A stretch of DNA of 64,000 bases from Sphingomonas sp. Leaf407 (GCF_001425385.1 NZ_LMQO01000002.1:1-64000), one strand, 5' to 3'. Numbered from the stretch's first letter, positions 7,753-17,504 are shown. Notes: generated from the letters alone by a model not told the origin. Numbers and translations are program-made.

Positions 7753-10167
7753 GTGAGCGAACCCCTTCCCGCCCCGCTTGCCGACTGGTTCGCCGCGCGT
7801 GGGTGGCGGCCGAGGCGGCACCAGATCGACATGCTGGCGGCGGCGCAGGCGGGTAGCCATGCGCTGCTGGTCGCGGCGACCGGCGCGGGCAAGACGCTGG
7901 CCGGGTTCCTGCCGACGCTGACCGAGTTGATCGCGGCGCCGCGCGACGGGCTGCACACGCTGTATATCTCGCCGCTGAAAGCGCTGGCGGTCGACGTGCA
8001 GCGCAACCTGCTGACCCCCATCGCCGAGATGGGACTGCCGATCCGGGTCGAGACGCGTACCGGTGACACTCCGTCCGATCGCAAGGCGCGCCAGCGAGCC
8101 AAACCGCCGCATATCCTGCTGACGACGCCCGAGTCGCTCAGCCTGCTGCTATCCTATCCCGATGCGCCGACGCTGTTCGCCGGTCTGCGGACGATCGTGA
8201 TCGACGAGGTCCATGCCTTTGCTACCGACAAGCGGGGCGACCTGCTGGCGCTCGGGCTCGCGCGGTTGCAGCGGCTGGCACCCGGCCTCAGGCGGGTGGC
8301 GCTGTCGGCGACGGTCGCCGATCCCGATGGCTATCGCGCGTGGCTGGCCCCCGACGGCGACATCGACACGGTAACATTGGTCGAGGGCGAGGCCGGGGCC
8401 GATCCCGACATCCGCATCCTGCTGCCGACCGACCGGGTGCCGTGGTCGGGCCATTCGGGGCGCTATGCCGCAGCCCAGGTGATGCAGCAGATCGAGGCGC
8501 ATCGCACGACCATCGTTTTCTGCAACACCCGCAGCCTTGCCGAACTGATCTTTCAGGATTTGTGGAAGGCGAACGACAGGCAACTGCCGATCGGTGTGCA
8601 TCACGGCAGCCTCGACCGCGAGGCGCGGCGCAAGGTCGAACAGGCGATGGCCGATGGCAGGTTGCGCGCGCTGGTCGCGACCGCCAGCCTCGATCTGGGG
8701 GTCGACTGGGGCGATGTCGACTGCGTCATCCAGATGGGTGCGCCCAAGGGATCGTCGCGGCTGCTGCAACGCATCGGCCGCGCCAACCACCGGCTGGACG
8801 AGGTGTCGAAGGCGTTGCTGGTGCCGGGCAACCGTTTCGAGTTTCTCGAAGCGCAGGCGGCACTGGATGCGGTGGAGGCGGGGGAACTCGACCCCGACCG
8901 GTTCCGCCCCGGCGCGCTCGACGTGCTGGCACAGCATCTGATGGGCTGCGCCTGTGCCGCGCCGTTCGCCACCGCCGACATGCTGGACGAGGTGCGCAGC
9001 GCGCTGCCCTATTCGGCGCTGGATAGCGACACGTTCGACCGGGTGCTGCATTATATCGCCGAGGGTGGCTATGCGCTGAAGGCCTATGACCGGTTCAAGC
9101 GGCTGCGGCTGGGCGACGACGGGCTGTGGCATGTCACCAAACCCGCGTTTGTTGCGCAGCATCGGCTGAACGCCGGGATCATCGTCGATGCGCCGACATT
9201 GGACGTGCGGTTCAAGAATGGCCGGCGGCTGGGCACGGTCGAGGAATATTTCGCCTCGACACTCACGCCGGGCGATACGTTTTTCTTCGCGGGCATGAGT
9301 CTTGAGGTCGAGAAGATCGAGTTGACCGATCTGGTGGTGCGGGCGTCGAGCCGGCCGGCGCGGATTCCCAAATATGGCGGCACGCGCATGGCGCTGTCGA
9401 CCAGCCTTGCCGATCGGGTGCGCGGGTTTCTTGCCTCGCCGGGTCAGTGGCATCGCTTCCCCGACGACGTGCGCGAATGGCTGGAGATACAGGCGCGACG
9501 GTCGGTGCTGCCGGGCGCCCAAGAGCTGCTGGTCGAGACGTTCCCGCGCGAAGGGCGGCATTACATGGTCGCCTACAGCTTCGAGGGGTGGAACGCGCAC
9601 CAGTCGCTCGGCATGCTCGTCACGCGGCGGATGGAGGCGATGGGGCTGAAACCCATCGGCTTCGTGGCGAACGACTATGCGCTGTCCTGCTATGGGCTGG
9701 AGCCGATCCCCGATCCGCAGGCGCTGTTTTCGCCCGACATATTGGAGCATGAGTTCGTCGACTGGGTGCAGCAATCGGCGCTGCTGAAACGGGCGTTCCG
9801 CGAAGTGGCGGTGATCGGCGGGCTGGTCGAACGCCAGCATCCGGGCAAGCGCAAGACTGGCAAGCAGGTGACGTTCTCGACCGACCTGATCTACGACGTG
9901 CTGCGCAAGTACGAGCCGGGGCATCTGCTGTTGCAGGCGGCGTGGGACGATGCGCGGGCGCGGATGACCGATGTCGGGCGGCTGGCGACGCTGCTGGAGA
10001 CGGCGCAGGCGCGGATGCGGCATGTGGCACTCGACCGGATCAGCCCGCTGGCGGTGCCGGTGCTGGTGCTGATCGGGCGCGAGCGGATGGAGCAGGGGTC
10101 TTCGGCGGAGGATGCGCTTTTGGCCGAGGCCGAGGCACTGGCGGCGGAGGCGATGACGCTGGATTGA
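7753..10167 (+). CDS. Ligase-associated Lhr-like DEVH-box DNA helicase
   Basis: This approximately 804-residue superfamily 2 helicase has Walker A AATGAGKTLAG near residues 41-51, DEVH near 150, SATVAD (motif III) near 180, and motifs V-VI TASLDLGVDWG and QRIGRAN. A winged-helix and Lhr-core C-terminal region follow. It matches the short Lhr class found with ATP-dependent DNA ligase, a beta-lactamase-fold exonuclease and the PdeM phosphoesterase, a putative DNA-damage-repair set. Here pdeM follows 296 bp downstream, but no ligase or exonuclease is adjacent. GTG 7753 is chosen (VSEPLPAPLADWFAARGW); ATG 7723 in the same frame is an alternative. Its 3' end is followed by a TCGG microsatellite. 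Confidence 0.9.
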   Translation: MSEPLPAPLADWFAARGWRPRRHQIDMLAAAQAGSHALLVAATGAGKTLAGFLPTLTELIAAPRDGLHTLYISPLKALAVDVQRNLLTPIAEMGLPIRVETRTGDTPSDRKARQRAKPPHILLTTPESLSLLLSYPDAPTLFAGLRTIVIDEVHAFATDKRGDLLALGLARLQRLAPGLRRVALSATVADPDGYRAWLAPDGDIDTVTLVEGEAGADPDIRILLPTDRVPWSGHSGRYAAAQVMQQIEAHRTTIVFCNTRSLAELIFQDLWKANDRQLPIGVHHGSLDREARRKVEQAMADGRLRALVATASLDLGVDWGDVDCVIQMGAPKGSSRLLQRIGRANHRLDEVSKALLVPGNRFEFLEAQAALDAVEAGELDPDRFRPGALDVLAQHLMGCACAAPFATADMLDEVRSALPYSALDSDTFDRVLHYIAEGGYALKAYDRFKRLRLGDDGLWHVTKPAFVAQHRLNAGIIVDAPTLDVRFKNGRRLGTVEEYFASTLTPGDTFFFAGMSLEVEKIELTDLVVRASSRPARIPKYGGTRMALSTSLADRVRGFLASPGQWHRFPDDVREWLEIQARRSVLPGAQELLVETFPREGRHYMVAYSFEGWNAHQSLGMLVTRRMEAMGLKPIGFVANDYALSCYGLEPIPDPQALFSPDILEHEFVDWVQQSALLKRAFREVAVIGGLVERQHPGKRKTGKQVTFSTDLIYDVLRKYEPGHLLLQAAWDDARARMTDVGRLATLLETAQARMRHVALDRISPLAVPVLVLIGRERMEQGSSAEDALLAEAEALAAEAMTLD

Positions 10168-10191
10168 TCGGTCGGTCGGTCGGTCGGTCGG
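10168..10191 (+). repeat. TCGG tetranucleotide microsatellite (six units)
   Basis: Six perfect TCGG units follow immediately after the helicase stop codon (10165-10167). The run is non-coding, so length change would not shift a frame, though it could change the 3' untranslated region. Confidence 0.9.
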
Positions 10192-10202
10192 AAGAAGGAG
10201 GT

Positions 10203-10436
10203 TGGTTCACGCGAAGGCGCGGAGACGCGGAGTAGAAGAACAGAAGGATTTTTCGCGCAGAGGCGCAGAGGGGGTGCGTTCGGGGCGACGTTGCGCGACC
10301 GGGAGACGTTGTGCTGGCTGCTCCGATGGAAAGAGGCCGCTTGCGCGGGTGATGTTGCCGCAAGCGGAACCCCTCCGCGCCTCCGCGCCTCTGCGCGAAA
10401 TCTCTTCTTCGTGCCTTCGCGCCTTCGCATGAATCA
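10203..10436. repeat. Long imperfect inverted repeat, GCGGAG-rich family (copy 1)
   Basis: The left arm begins GGTTCACGCGAAGGCGCGGAG and continues with TTTTTCGCGCAGAGGCGCAGAG. The right arm carries the reverse complements CTCCGCGCCTCTGCGCGAAA and GCCTTCGCGCCTTCGCATGAA. Related arms occur at 13346-13557, 45005-45036 and 51466-51690. The element fills the gap between the helicase gene and pdeM and has no convincing coding capacity. Confidence 0.75.
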
Positions 10437-10463
10437 ATTTGACCGTTACGGCTGCGCGGCTTG

Positions 10464-11159
10464 ATGCGAATCACGACGAGCGGCATAGCGCCACCGATGG
10501 TTCGTCTTTCGTTCGCCGGACATGAATTTTCCGCCCTGCGCGAAGGGGCGCTGTACTGGCCTGCGCGGCGCGCGCTGCTGCTCGCCGATCTGCATTTCGA
10601 GAAGGCGAGCTGGTTCGCGCAGTTCGGGCAGATGCTGCCGCCCTATGACACGCTGGAAACGCTGGCCGGGATCGAGGCGCTGGTCGCGCGGACGGACCCG
10701 CGCGAAATCTGGTGTCTGGGCGACAGTTTCCACGACAGCGCCGGGTGCGACCGGTTGTCCGGGGAAGCGCGGGCGCGGCTGCGCGCGTTGACCGGCGGGG
10801 CCGAATGGACGTGGATCACCGGCAACCATGATCCGGTCGTCGCCGACCACTGCGGCGGACGGGTGGTGGCCGAGGCCGAGGTCGACGGGCTGGTGCTGCG
10901 CCACGAGGCCGAGCGCGGGGAAACGCGCCCCGAATTGTCGGGGCATTTCCACCCCAAGCTCAGGGTACAGGTGCGCGGCAAGTCGGTATCGCGGCGCTGC
11001 TTCGTCGCGACCGATAGCAAGCTGATCTTGCCCGCCTTCGGATCGCTGACCGGCGGGCTCGACGCCCGCCACCCGGAGATCGTCCGTGCGGTGGGCACGG
11101 CCGCCGAGGCGCTGATCGCGCTCGACGACCGGTTGCTGCGGTTCCGGCTGGCGGCGTAG
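10464..11159 (+). CDS. pdeM: Ligase-associated DNA-damage-response phosphoesterase PdeM
   Basis: This is an approximately 231-residue calcineurin-like metallophosphoesterase. Metal-binding motifs are visible in order: ADLHFEKASW near residue 42, a GDSFHD-type block (CLGDSFHDSAG) near 93, GNHDPVV near 120 and SGHFHPK near 159. PdeM-type proteins form an uncharacterised DNA repair set with an Lhr-like helicase, an exonuclease and an ATP-dependent ligase; the helicase is the upstream neighbour here. The ATG at 10464 is used; ATG 10497 (MVRLSFAGHEFSAL) fits the family start almost as well, and neither has a strong ribosome-binding site. Confidence 0.9.
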   Translation: MRITTSGIAPPMVRLSFAGHEFSALREGALYWPARRALLLADLHFEKASWFAQFGQMLPPYDTLETLAGIEALVARTDPREIWCLGDSFHDSAGCDRLSGEARARLRALTGGAEWTWITGNHDPVVADHCGGRVVAEAEVDGLVLRHEAERGETRPELSGHFHPKLRVQVRGKSVSRRCFVATDSKLILPAFGSLTGGLDARHPEIVRAVGTAAEALIALDDRLLRFRLAA

Positions 11160-11271
11160 CGGTTGATCCATTTGCATGGAGCGTCGCCCCGGTGCAGCTC
11201 GGCGCGTCCCGTGGCACCTGTCGCGCGCTACAGCCGAAGATCCCAGCCTTCGCTGGGATGACGCCTGGGGT

Positions 11272-11470
11272 CGATCGACATTCAGTCGCGCGTCGTCACC
11301 CCGGACTTGTTCCGGGGTCTACCTGGCCGCAAATGCGGTCGATCAAGGCTCAGGGCGTACCGATTGCCGAGCGGTGGACCCCGGAACGAGTCCGGGGTGA
11401 CGAAAGAGGCGGTTGTGTCGGCCGGAAATGACGAAGAATGGCCGGAAATGCTGAATGTCGATCGGCCCTG
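11272..11470. repeat. MITE-like element 1: TCGACATTCA ends around CCCCGGA palindromes
   Basis: The left end GATCGACATTCAG and right end CTGAATGTCGATCGGCCCT are inverted copies. The core contains two oppositely oriented copies of a GTCACCCCGGACTTGTTCCGGGGT palindrome-type motif (11294-11318 and about 11375-11402). Elements at 19603-19787 and 32257-32442 have the same ends and similar length but a different core. This accounts for most of the pdeM-PEBP gap; the rest (11160-11271) holds only a CCCAGCCTTCGCTGGGATGA hairpin. Confidence 0.6.
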
Positions 11471-11486
11471 GTTCGAGCCAGTCGGA

Positions 11487-12104
11487 TCAAACCGGAGCCG
11501 GCGCGCCCACCGGTCCGACATCGGCGGGTTCCCCGCGCGAATAGGTGCCGGTCAACAGCCCCGCCGCCAGCACCCGCCCGGCCATCGCCTCGACCAGCGC
11601 GCTGCGGCCCGGGTTGGGATCGAGGTCGGGACCGTCGCCCAGCGCGAAGAGCTGGAACGCATAGCGATGCTCGCCGTGGCCGGTCGGCGGGTCGGGCGGC
11701 AGCCAGCCTTCGCGCAGATAGCTGTTGCGGCCGACATCGCCGTGTCCCGCTTCGCCATCGCCATCGGGGCGGATGTCGCCTTCGGGCAATTGCTCGTCCT
11801 CCGGCGGCAAGTCCCACAGGATCGCATGAACCAGCGGTTGCGGCGCGGGCGCATCGGGGTCCTCGACGATCAGCGCCAGCCGCCGCGTGCCCGCCGGCAC
11901 CCCACGCCAGTGGAGCGGCGGCGACAGTCCTTCGCCATCGGCGGTGAAGCGTTCGGGCAGCCGCTGTCCGTCGGCGAAGGCGAGGCTCGACAGATCGAGG
12001 CTGTCGAAACTGCCGAGCGCGGGATCGACGATCGTCAGCTTGGAGGCCCCGGCGCGGACGCCGCGCAGCAATGCCCCGAGCCATGCCGGTACGTGTTCGA
12101 GCAT
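11487..12104 (-). CDS. YbhB/YbcL-family (PEBP-like) protein
   Basis: This 205-residue protein belongs to the phosphatidylethanolamine-binding/Raf-kinase-inhibitor-like fold. Family signatures are LSPPLHWRGVPAGTRRLALI, EDPDAPAPQPLVHAILWDLP (the D-P-D-x-P and H-x-x-W blocks) and GEHRYAFQLFALGD. Bacterial members are cytoplasmic or periplasmic and of uncertain function. This one has a 35-residue N-terminal extension without a signal peptide. The ATG at 12104 has AGGGAG upstream at good spacing. It is convergent with pdeM and divergent from the patatin gene. Confidence 0.88.
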   Translation of the reverse strand: MLEHVPAWLGALLRGVRAGASKLTIVDPALGSFDSLDLSSLAFADGQRLPERFTADGEGLSPPLHWRGVPAGTRRLALIVEDPDAPAPQPLVHAILWDLPPEDEQLPEGDIRPDGDGEAGHGDVGRNSYLREGWLPPDPPTGHGEHRYAFQLFALGDGPDLDPNPGRSALVEAMAGRVLAAGLLTGTYSRGEPADVGPVGAPAPV

Positions 12105-12301
12105 CGCGCATCTCCCTGCAGCCGTGATGTATGGAGGGATAACCGGCGAAGCGGCGGCGGGGTCCGTCATATCCTCGCCAAAATGCGGCGATGGCGGCTG
12201 CATCCAATCGGCCGGTCGCCCGTTTCCCCGGCCAAGGCGACACAGGATCGCCGACCGATCGGGAGAGCCGGCAACCCCCTCGTCCCCCAGGAATTCCGAT
12301 C

Positions 12302-13339
12302 ATGACCCATATCGACGATCGTCCGCGCCTCTCGCTCGCGTTGCAGGGCGGTGGAGCGCATGGTGCCTATGGCTGGGGCGTGCTCGACCGGCTGCTCGAC
12401 GAGGATTTGCCGATCGTCACGGTCAGTGGAGCCTCGGCGGGCGCGCTGAACGGCGCGGCGCTGGTCAGCGGCTTGGTGGAAGGCGGGCGGCCGGGGGCGA
12501 AGGCGGCGCTCGAACGGCTGTGGCGCGGCGTGTCGCGGCGCTCGCCGCTCAGGGCGTTCGATTTCGACATGTATTGGGCGGGGCCGTTGTTCGAGCCGGT
12601 GCTGCGCCGCTCGATCGAGCTGAGCAAATTGTTCGGCCGCTATGTCGCGCCGCTGTCGCCCGATTTGCGCGACATGCGCGCGCTGCGGGGCGTCGTGGCC
12701 GACAGCATCGACCTGAGCACCCTCGCCGCGCCGCAGGCGGTGCCGCTGCACATCGCCGCGACCAGGGTGTCGAGCGGTGCCGCACGGTTGTTCAAGGGCG
12801 GCGAGATCACGCTCGATTCGCTGATGGCTTCGGCCTGCCTGCCCGAATTGTTCGGGCCGGTCGAGATCGAGGGGGAATGCTACTGGGACGGCGGTTTTTC
12901 CGCCAACCCCGCCCTCGAACCGCTGATCTTCGATGGGCATGGCCAGAGCGACCTGCTGATCGTGCAGATCACGCCGTTTCTGACGAAGGAAACCCCCGAC
13001 ACACTGGTCGAGGTGATGACGCGGATGAGCGACATCGGCTTCAACGCCTGTCTGTTGCGCGACCTGAAGGCGTTGACCGAGGTGCAGGCGATCGCGCGGC
13101 AGGCGCCGCCGATCACCGACAAGTTCACCGCGCTGGCCGACACCAACCTGCACCTGATGGAAGCGCCGCACGCGCTGGCCGAACGGGGGCCGTCGGGCAA
13201 GAGTGACACGCGCTGGTCGCAACTGGAGGCGCTGCGCGATCTCGGCCGGGCGACGGCGGATGCGTGGTTGCGCGACAACGCCGGGTCGTTCGGGCGGGCG
13301 TCGACGCTCACCGCATTGCCCGAGGCGGTGGCGGCTTGA
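12302..13339 (+). CDS. Patatin-like phospholipase
   Basis: This 345-residue protein has the complete Ser-Asp dyad architecture: oxyanion-hole GGGAHGAYGWG near residues 16-26, nucleophile elbow SGASAGALNG near 42-51 (GxSxG) and catalytic Asp in YWDGGFSANP near 196. No signal peptide or membrane segment is visible, so it is probably cytoplasmic. It would hydrolyse acyl esters of phospholipids or related lipids; the substrate is not predictable. It is similar in size to single-domain bacterial patatins of the RssA type but longer at the C-terminus. The start at 12302 immediately precedes the conserved domain. The gene is monocistronic and ends at a repeat element. Confidence 0.9.
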   Translation: MTHIDDRPRLSLALQGGGAHGAYGWGVLDRLLDEDLPIVTVSGASAGALNGAALVSGLVEGGRPGAKAALERLWRGVSRRSPLRAFDFDMYWAGPLFEPVLRRSIELSKLFGRYVAPLSPDLRDMRALRGVVADSIDLSTLAAPQAVPLHIAATRVSSGAARLFKGGEITLDSLMASACLPELFGPVEIEGECYWDGGFSANPALEPLIFDGHGQSDLLIVQITPFLTKETPDTLVEVMTRMSDIGFNACLLRDLKALTEVQAIARQAPPITDKFTALADTNLHLMEAPHALAERGPSGKSDTRWSQLEALRDLGRATADAWLRDNAGSFGRASTLTALPEAVAA

Positions 13340-13345
13340 GGGGGT

Positions 13346-13557
13346 TGGTTCACGCGGAGGCGCGGAGAAGAAGGGGGTTTTTCGCGCAGAGGCGCGGAGG
13401 CGCGGAGGCGCGGAGGGGGTTCGGACGCGGCAGCGTCGCTCCTATCCCACGATGCGGCGGGGAGCAGCGCCATTCGGCGCGAGACGATCGTGCGCCGCAA
13501 CCTCTCCGCGCCTCCGCGCGAACCAAATCTTCTTCGTGCCTTCGCGTGAAATCTGTC
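13346..13557. repeat. GCGGAG-rich inverted repeat (copy 2)
   Basis: GGTTCACGCGGAGGCGCGGAG and TTTTTCGCGCAGAGGCGCGGAG with tandem GGCGCGGA units form the left arm. CTCTCCGCGCCTCCGCGCGAA and GTGCCTTCGCGTGAAATC form the right arm. It is clearly the same family as 10203-10436. It fills the gap between the patatin gene and the Rieske gene, whose stop is at its right edge. Confidence 0.75.
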
Positions 13558-13917
13558 TCAGGCGGTGACGATCGCCCCATCGCGAACCGTCACCGGCCAC
13601 GGGGTCAGCGACTGGCCGGGGCAGGGGCCGCCGAGGCACGCGCCGCTGGCGATGTCGAACAGCGCGGCGTGCCAGCCGCAGATGATCGCCGATCCGTCGG
13701 GCGTCAGATAGCCGTCGAGTTTCTGCGCGAGCGGCAGGCCCATGTGCGGGCAGCGATCGACATAGCCGACGACGCCGTCGCCGGTGCGCACCACGAAGCC
13801 GTGGAACCGCCCGGCACGCAGTTGCAGGACATAGTTGCGTGCCGTGCCCTCGGCGACGTCACCCAGCGGCCCGAGCGTCACCCCGGCCGGCGTCGCGAAC
13901 ACCCGTTCGTCGCTCAT
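13558..13917 (-). CDS. Rieske [2Fe-2S] ferredoxin-like protein
   Basis: This 119-residue soluble protein has the two Rieske ligand boxes, CPHMGLPL near residues 57-64 (C-x-H) and CGWHAALFD near 80-88 (C-x-x-H). A G-rich proline loop follows ([14 protein letters not shown]). Such small proteins carry electrons to oxygenases or act as accessory domains. The gene overlaps hmgA by 4 nt (ATGA) and is its last partner, so it is translated with homogentisate dioxygenase. Homogentisate dioxygenase itself needs no external electron donor, so the functional link is unexplained; it may serve another step of aromatic breakdown. Confidence 0.85.
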   Translation of the reverse strand: MSDERVFATPAGVTLGPLGDVAEGTARNYVLQLRAGRFHGFVVRTGDGVVGYVDRCPHMGLPLAQKLDGYLTPDGSAIICGWHAALFDIASGACLGGPCPGQSLTPWPVTVRDGAIVTA

Positions 13918-15197
13918 CCCGGCAGCTTCGCCTTGGCGAATCCGGTCCAGACATCGTCATAGTCGAGCTGCATCGTCGGCGTCGCCATCGCCCAGGGGGT
14001 CGGGCGAACGACGTGGCGCGTCTCGAACATGAAGGCCATGGTGTCGGCGATGCGGTGCGGCTTGAGGTCGGCGGCGACCGCCTTTTCATAGCTCGCCTGA
14101 TCGGGGCCATGGCCGTTCATCTGGTTGTGGAGCGACGCGCCGCCCGGCGCGAAGCCGCCTTCCTTCGCGTCATAGGCCCCCGTCACCAGCCCCATGAACT
14201 CGCTCATCACGTTGCGGTGGAACCATGGCGGGCGAAAGCTGTCCTCCGCCACCATCCAGCGCGGCGGAAAGATCACGAAGTCGCAATTGGCGGTGCCGGG
14301 CGTGTCGCTTGGGCTTGTCAGCACGGTGAAGATCGACGGGTCGGGATGGTCGAACGACACGGTGTTGATCGTGTTGAAGCGCGTCAGGTCATAGCGGCAA
14401 GGTGCCAGATTGCCGTGCCACGCCACCACGTCGAACGGCGAATGGTCGAGCGTTGTGGTCCACAGGCCACCCTGGAATTTCTGGATGACCTCGCAAGGGG
14501 TATCGCGGTCCTCGAACCACGCGGCGGGCACCTCGAAATCGCGCGGATTGGCGAGGCCGTTGGCGCCGATCGGCCCGAGATCGGGCAGGCGGAACAGGCT
14601 GCCGTAATTCTCGCAGACATAGCCGCGTGCCTGGCCGTCGGGGAGTTTGATCCGAAAGCGCAGCCCGCGCGGGATCAGCGCGATCTGGAGCGGGGCGATG
14701 TCGATCCGGCCCAGTTCGGTATCGATCGCGAGGCGGCCGTGCTGCGGCACGATCAGCAACTCGCCATCGGCCGAGAAGAACGCGCGGTCCATGTCGCGGG
14801 TCGCGGCATAGAGGTGGATGCCGACCCCGCTCTGCGCGGCGACATCCCCGGTCGCGCCATAGGTGACGAGGCCGTCGACCCAGTCGGTCGGTTCGCCCGG
14901 CAGCGGCAGCGGGTCCCAGCGCATCCGGTTGGGGCTGGGCGGCGGGCCGTCGATCGGCGCTGACTTGAGATGTGCTGCGCCGGTGTAGGGAATGAACGCG
15001 CCGTGGTTGGCGGTGGGGCGCAGGCGGTAGAGCCAGCTTCGCCGGTTCTCGTGTCGCGGCGCGGTGAACGCGGTGCCCGACAATTGTTCGGCGTACAGGC
15101 CGAAGGGAGCATGCTGCGGACTGTTGCGGCCGATCGGGAGCGCGCCGGCGACGGCTTCGGTGGCGACATGGTTGGCGAAGCCGGGGTGGTAGGTCAT
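13914..15197 (-). CDS. hmgA: Homogentisate 1,2-dioxygenase
   Basis: HmgA opens the ring of homogentisate to 4-maleylacetoacetate, the committed step of tyrosine and phenylalanine catabolism. The 427-residue length and sequence fit the family throughout: [13 protein letters not shown] near the N-terminus, [20 protein letters not shown] with the iron-proximal His residues, [19 protein letters not shown] and the C-terminal [18 protein letters not shown]. The ATG at 15197 has GGAGAGCGAC just upstream. It lies downstream of hpd on the same strand with a 181-bp gap containing palindromic repeats, so it could be in one transcript with lysR-hpd or have its own promoter. Confidence 0.96.
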   Translation of the reverse strand: MTYHPGFANHVATEAVAGALPIGRNSPQHAPFGLYAEQLSGTAFTAPRHENRRSWLYRLRPTANHGAFIPYTGAAHLKSAPIDGPPPSPNRMRWDPLPLPGEPTDWVDGLVTYGATGDVAAQSGVGIHLYAATRDMDRAFFSADGELLIVPQHGRLAIDTELGRIDIAPLQIALIPRGLRFRIKLPDGQARGYVCENYGSLFRLPDLGPIGANGLANPRDFEVPAAWFEDRDTPCEVIQKFQGGLWTTTLDHSPFDVVAWHGNLAPCRYDLTRFNTINTVSFDHPDPSIFTVLTSPSDTPGTANCDFVIFPPRWMVAEDSFRPPWFHRNVMSEFMGLVTGAYDAKEGGFAPGGASLHNQMNGHGPDQASYEKAVAADLKPHRIADTMAFMFETRHVVRPTPWAMATPTMQLDYDDVWTGFAKAKLPG

Positions 15198-15209
15198 GTC
15201 GCTCTCCAA

Positions 15210-15378
15210 TACCTGTTCGTCATCCCGGCGTTCGCCGGGGTGACGGTTGGCGTTTGCCGCCCGCCGGGCCGTCAGTCGCGGCGGAACCGCGCCTTGTGGC
15301 CCGGCTCCGCTGCGCTGGCCGGTCGACGGCAGCGCCTACGCGCTGCACCGCGACCGAAGCTGACGCTTCGGTCTTTGG
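15210..15378. other. hpd-hmgA spacer with two palindromes
   Basis: CGTCATCCCGGCGTTCGCCGGGGTGACGG (about 15218-15247) is a member of the dispersed CCCCGG/GTGACG palindrome family. GACCGAAGC-TGAC-GCTTCGGTC (15352-15373) is a perfect 9-bp stem ending 5 bases before the hpd stop. In the direction of transcription (minus strand) it has no T tract, so it may attenuate or protect mRNA but is not a clear terminator. Confidence 0.5.
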
Positions 15379-16446
15379 TCAAGCGTCGACGGTGATGACC
15401 CCCCGCCGAATTTGATCCAGTTCAATCGACTCATACAGCGCCTGGAAATTGCCGTTGCCGAACCCCTCGTTGCCCTTGCGCTGGATGATCTCGAAGAAGA
15501 TCGGCCCGAACATCGGTTCGGTGAAGATTTGCAGCAGCAACCCTTCGTCGCCAACATTGCCGTCGATCAGGATGCGGTTGCGCCGCAGCCGTTCGAGGTC
15601 CTCGCCATGGCCCGGCACGCGCTTGTCGACCAGTTCGTAATAGGTTTCGATCGTGTCCTGTAGCTTCACGCCGCGCGCGCGCAGCTTCTCGACCGTCTCG
15701 AAGATGTCGGCGGTGGTGAAGGCAAGGTGCTGAATGCCTTCGCCATTATAGTCGCGGATGAATTCCTCGATCTGGCTCTTGTCGTCCTGGCTTTCGTTCA
15801 GTGGGATGCGGATCGCCTTGTCCGGCGCGATCATCGCCTGGCTGAACAGGCCGGTCGCCTTGCCCTTGATGTCGAAATACTTCTGTTCCTCGAACCCGAA
15901 GATCTGGTTGTAGAAGGTCGACCACGTCCGCATCTGCCCACGCTTGACGTTATGGGTCAGGTGGTCGAGCAGATCGAGGCCGACATTGTTCTCCGCCTCG
16001 GCTTCCGCCGCGCCGGGCACTTGTTCCCAGTCGTCGTAGAGCGATCCGGCATCGCCGTGGCGGTCGACCAGATAGAGCAGCGAGCCGCCGATCCCTTCCA
16101 GCGCATAGCCTTCGCCAAGCGCGCCGTGCGATGCGTCAGCGGGCTTCGCGCCGCGTGCGATCGCCGCGTCGAATGCCGCCCGGGCATCGGCGACCCGGAA
16201 CGCCATCCCCGCTGCCGACGGTCCATGCTGCGCAGCAAATTGTGCAGCATGACCATCGGCAATGCGGTTGAGCAGCAGGTTGATCCGCCCCTGCTTGTAG
16301 CGCACGACATCGCGTGTCGGATGGTGCGATGCGGCGACGAAGCCGAATTGTTCGAGCTGCCGACCCATGCGTTCGACGTCCGGTGCGGAGAATTCGCAGA
16401 ACTCGAACCCGTCGAGGCCCATCGGATTGACGTCCATATGCTCCAT
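15379..16446 (-). CDS. hpd: 4-hydroxyphenylpyruvate dioxygenase
   Basis: This non-heme iron enzyme converts 4-hydroxyphenylpyruvate to homogentisate, the substrate of the adjacent HmgA. The protein has 355 residues and two vicinal-oxygen-chelate domains. The C-terminal domain shows [14 protein letters not shown] (first His ligand), [13 protein letters not shown] (second His ligand) and, near the end, [20 protein letters not shown] with the Glu ligand. The ATG at 16446 is preceded by GAGAGGATGCGACG. It lies 23 bases downstream of the lysR-type gene on the same strand. Confidence 0.95.
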   Translation of the reverse strand: MEHMDVNPMGLDGFEFCEFSAPDVERMGRQLEQFGFVAASHHPTRDVVRYKQGRINLLLNRIADGHAAQFAAQHGPSAAGMAFRVADARAAFDAAIARGAKPADASHGALGEGYALEGIGGSLLYLVDRHGDAGSLYDDWEQVPGAAEAEAENNVGLDLLDHLTHNVKRGQMRTWSTFYNQIFGFEEQKYFDIKGKATGLFSQAMIAPDKAIRIPLNESQDDKSQIEEFIRDYNGEGIQHLAFTTADIFETVEKLRARGVKLQDTIETYYELVDKRVPGHGEDLERLRRNRILIDGNVGDEGLLLQIFTEPMFGPIFFEIIQRKGNEGFGNGNFQALYESIELDQIRRGVITVDA

Positions 16447-16469
16447 CGTCGCATCCTCTCAATCTGGTA

Positions 16470-17396
16470 TCAATTGTTACGATGCTGCGCCTCTCCTGCC
16501 ATGAAGTCAAGCGCTTCCCACGACGCCGCATGCAGCCGTGTGGCAAGGTGATCGACGAACGCGGTCACGGCGGCGCTCGGTTGCGGCCCGTGGATCGCGA
16601 GGATGCCAAGGTCATGCGGCCCCTCCCACGCCGGCAATACCCGGACCAGTCGACCGTCGCGCAACAGCTCGCCCACATCCCACAGCGAGCGCAGCGCCAC
16701 GCCGACCCCGCCCAGCGCCAGTTCGCGCACGACCTCGCTCGAATTGGCTCGCACCGCGCTTGCCCCCTCGATCAGCGCGCGGCGTCCCGGCGTCAGCAAC
16801 CGCCACGGCAATTGCCCGTCGGCGGCGAGCAGCCGGTGGCGCGCAAGATCGTCGGGCGTCGCCGGCACGCCCGCCGCGGCGAGATAGGCCGGGCTGGCGC
16901 ACACCACCCGCCGGTTGGTCGCCAGCCGCCGTGCGGTGAGGCCCGGCGGTACGCGATCGGTGATGCGGATCGCGCAATCGATCCGCTCGGCCGCCAGATC
17001 GACATAGGCGTCGGACAGCAGCAGCTCGAACGCGATCGCCGGGTGGTGGCCAAGAAAGTCGCCCAGATGCGGCGCAATGTGCAGCCGCCCGAACGACGTC
17101 GGCGCCGCCACCCGCAACCGGCCGGAAGGCACCGCCGCCGCCCCGCCAACCCGCGCCTCCGCCGCCGCCACCGCCGCGAGGATGTGCGTCAGATCGGCAT
17201 GGAGTTGCGCGCCGGCGGCGGTCGGGTGCAGCCGCCGCGTCGTCCGTTCGACCAGTCTTGCGCCCAGCCGCGCCTCCAGCCGCGCCAGCCGTTTCGAGAC
17301 GGCGGCGGGGGACAGGCCATGCGCCCGCCCGGCGGCGGCGATGCTGCCGGCATCGACGATCGCGACGAACAGCGCGTGATCGGGGTCGAGCGTCAT
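16470..17396 (-). CDS. LysR-family transcriptional regulator
   Basis: This 308-residue protein has an N-terminal winged helix-turn-helix (residues about 1-60: [20 protein letters not shown] then [19 protein letters not shown]) and a type 2 periplasmic-binding-like effector domain ([17 protein letters not shown] onward). It belongs to the group using a short C-terminal region with [19 protein letters not shown]. It is immediately upstream of hpd on the same strand and divergent from malate synthase with a 108-bp gap. It could therefore control the tyrosine genes, glcB or both. The inducer is unknown. Confidence 0.9.
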   Translation of the reverse strand: MTLDPDHALFVAIVDAGSIAAAGRAHGLSPAAVSKRLARLEARLGARLVERTTRRLHPTAAGAQLHADLTHILAAVAAAEARVGGAAAVPSGRLRVAAPTSFGRLHIAPHLGDFLGHHPAIAFELLLSDAYVDLAAERIDCAIRITDRVPPGLTARRLATNRRVVCASPAYLAAAGVPATPDDLARHRLLAADGQLPWRLLTPGRRALIEGASAVRANSSEVVRELALGGVGVALRSLWDVGELLRDGRLVRVLPAWEGPHDLGILAIHGPQPSAAVTAFVDHLATRLHAASWEALDFMAGEAQHRNN

Positions 17397-17504
17397 TCGT
17401 TCCTCCAGCGAACGGCTGTGCTGCGATCATCGCCGCTACCGATGGGAAAGGCGAGGGGCTATGTCGTCGCTCAAGATAATGATGTTGGGCGAAAGGAAGC
17501 GGTA

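Noticed and set aside
10200..10440. Overlapping frames of about 75 residues on both strands
   Set aside because: They translate the arms of a long inverted repeat (Ala/Arg/Gly-rich, symmetric) and are not genes.
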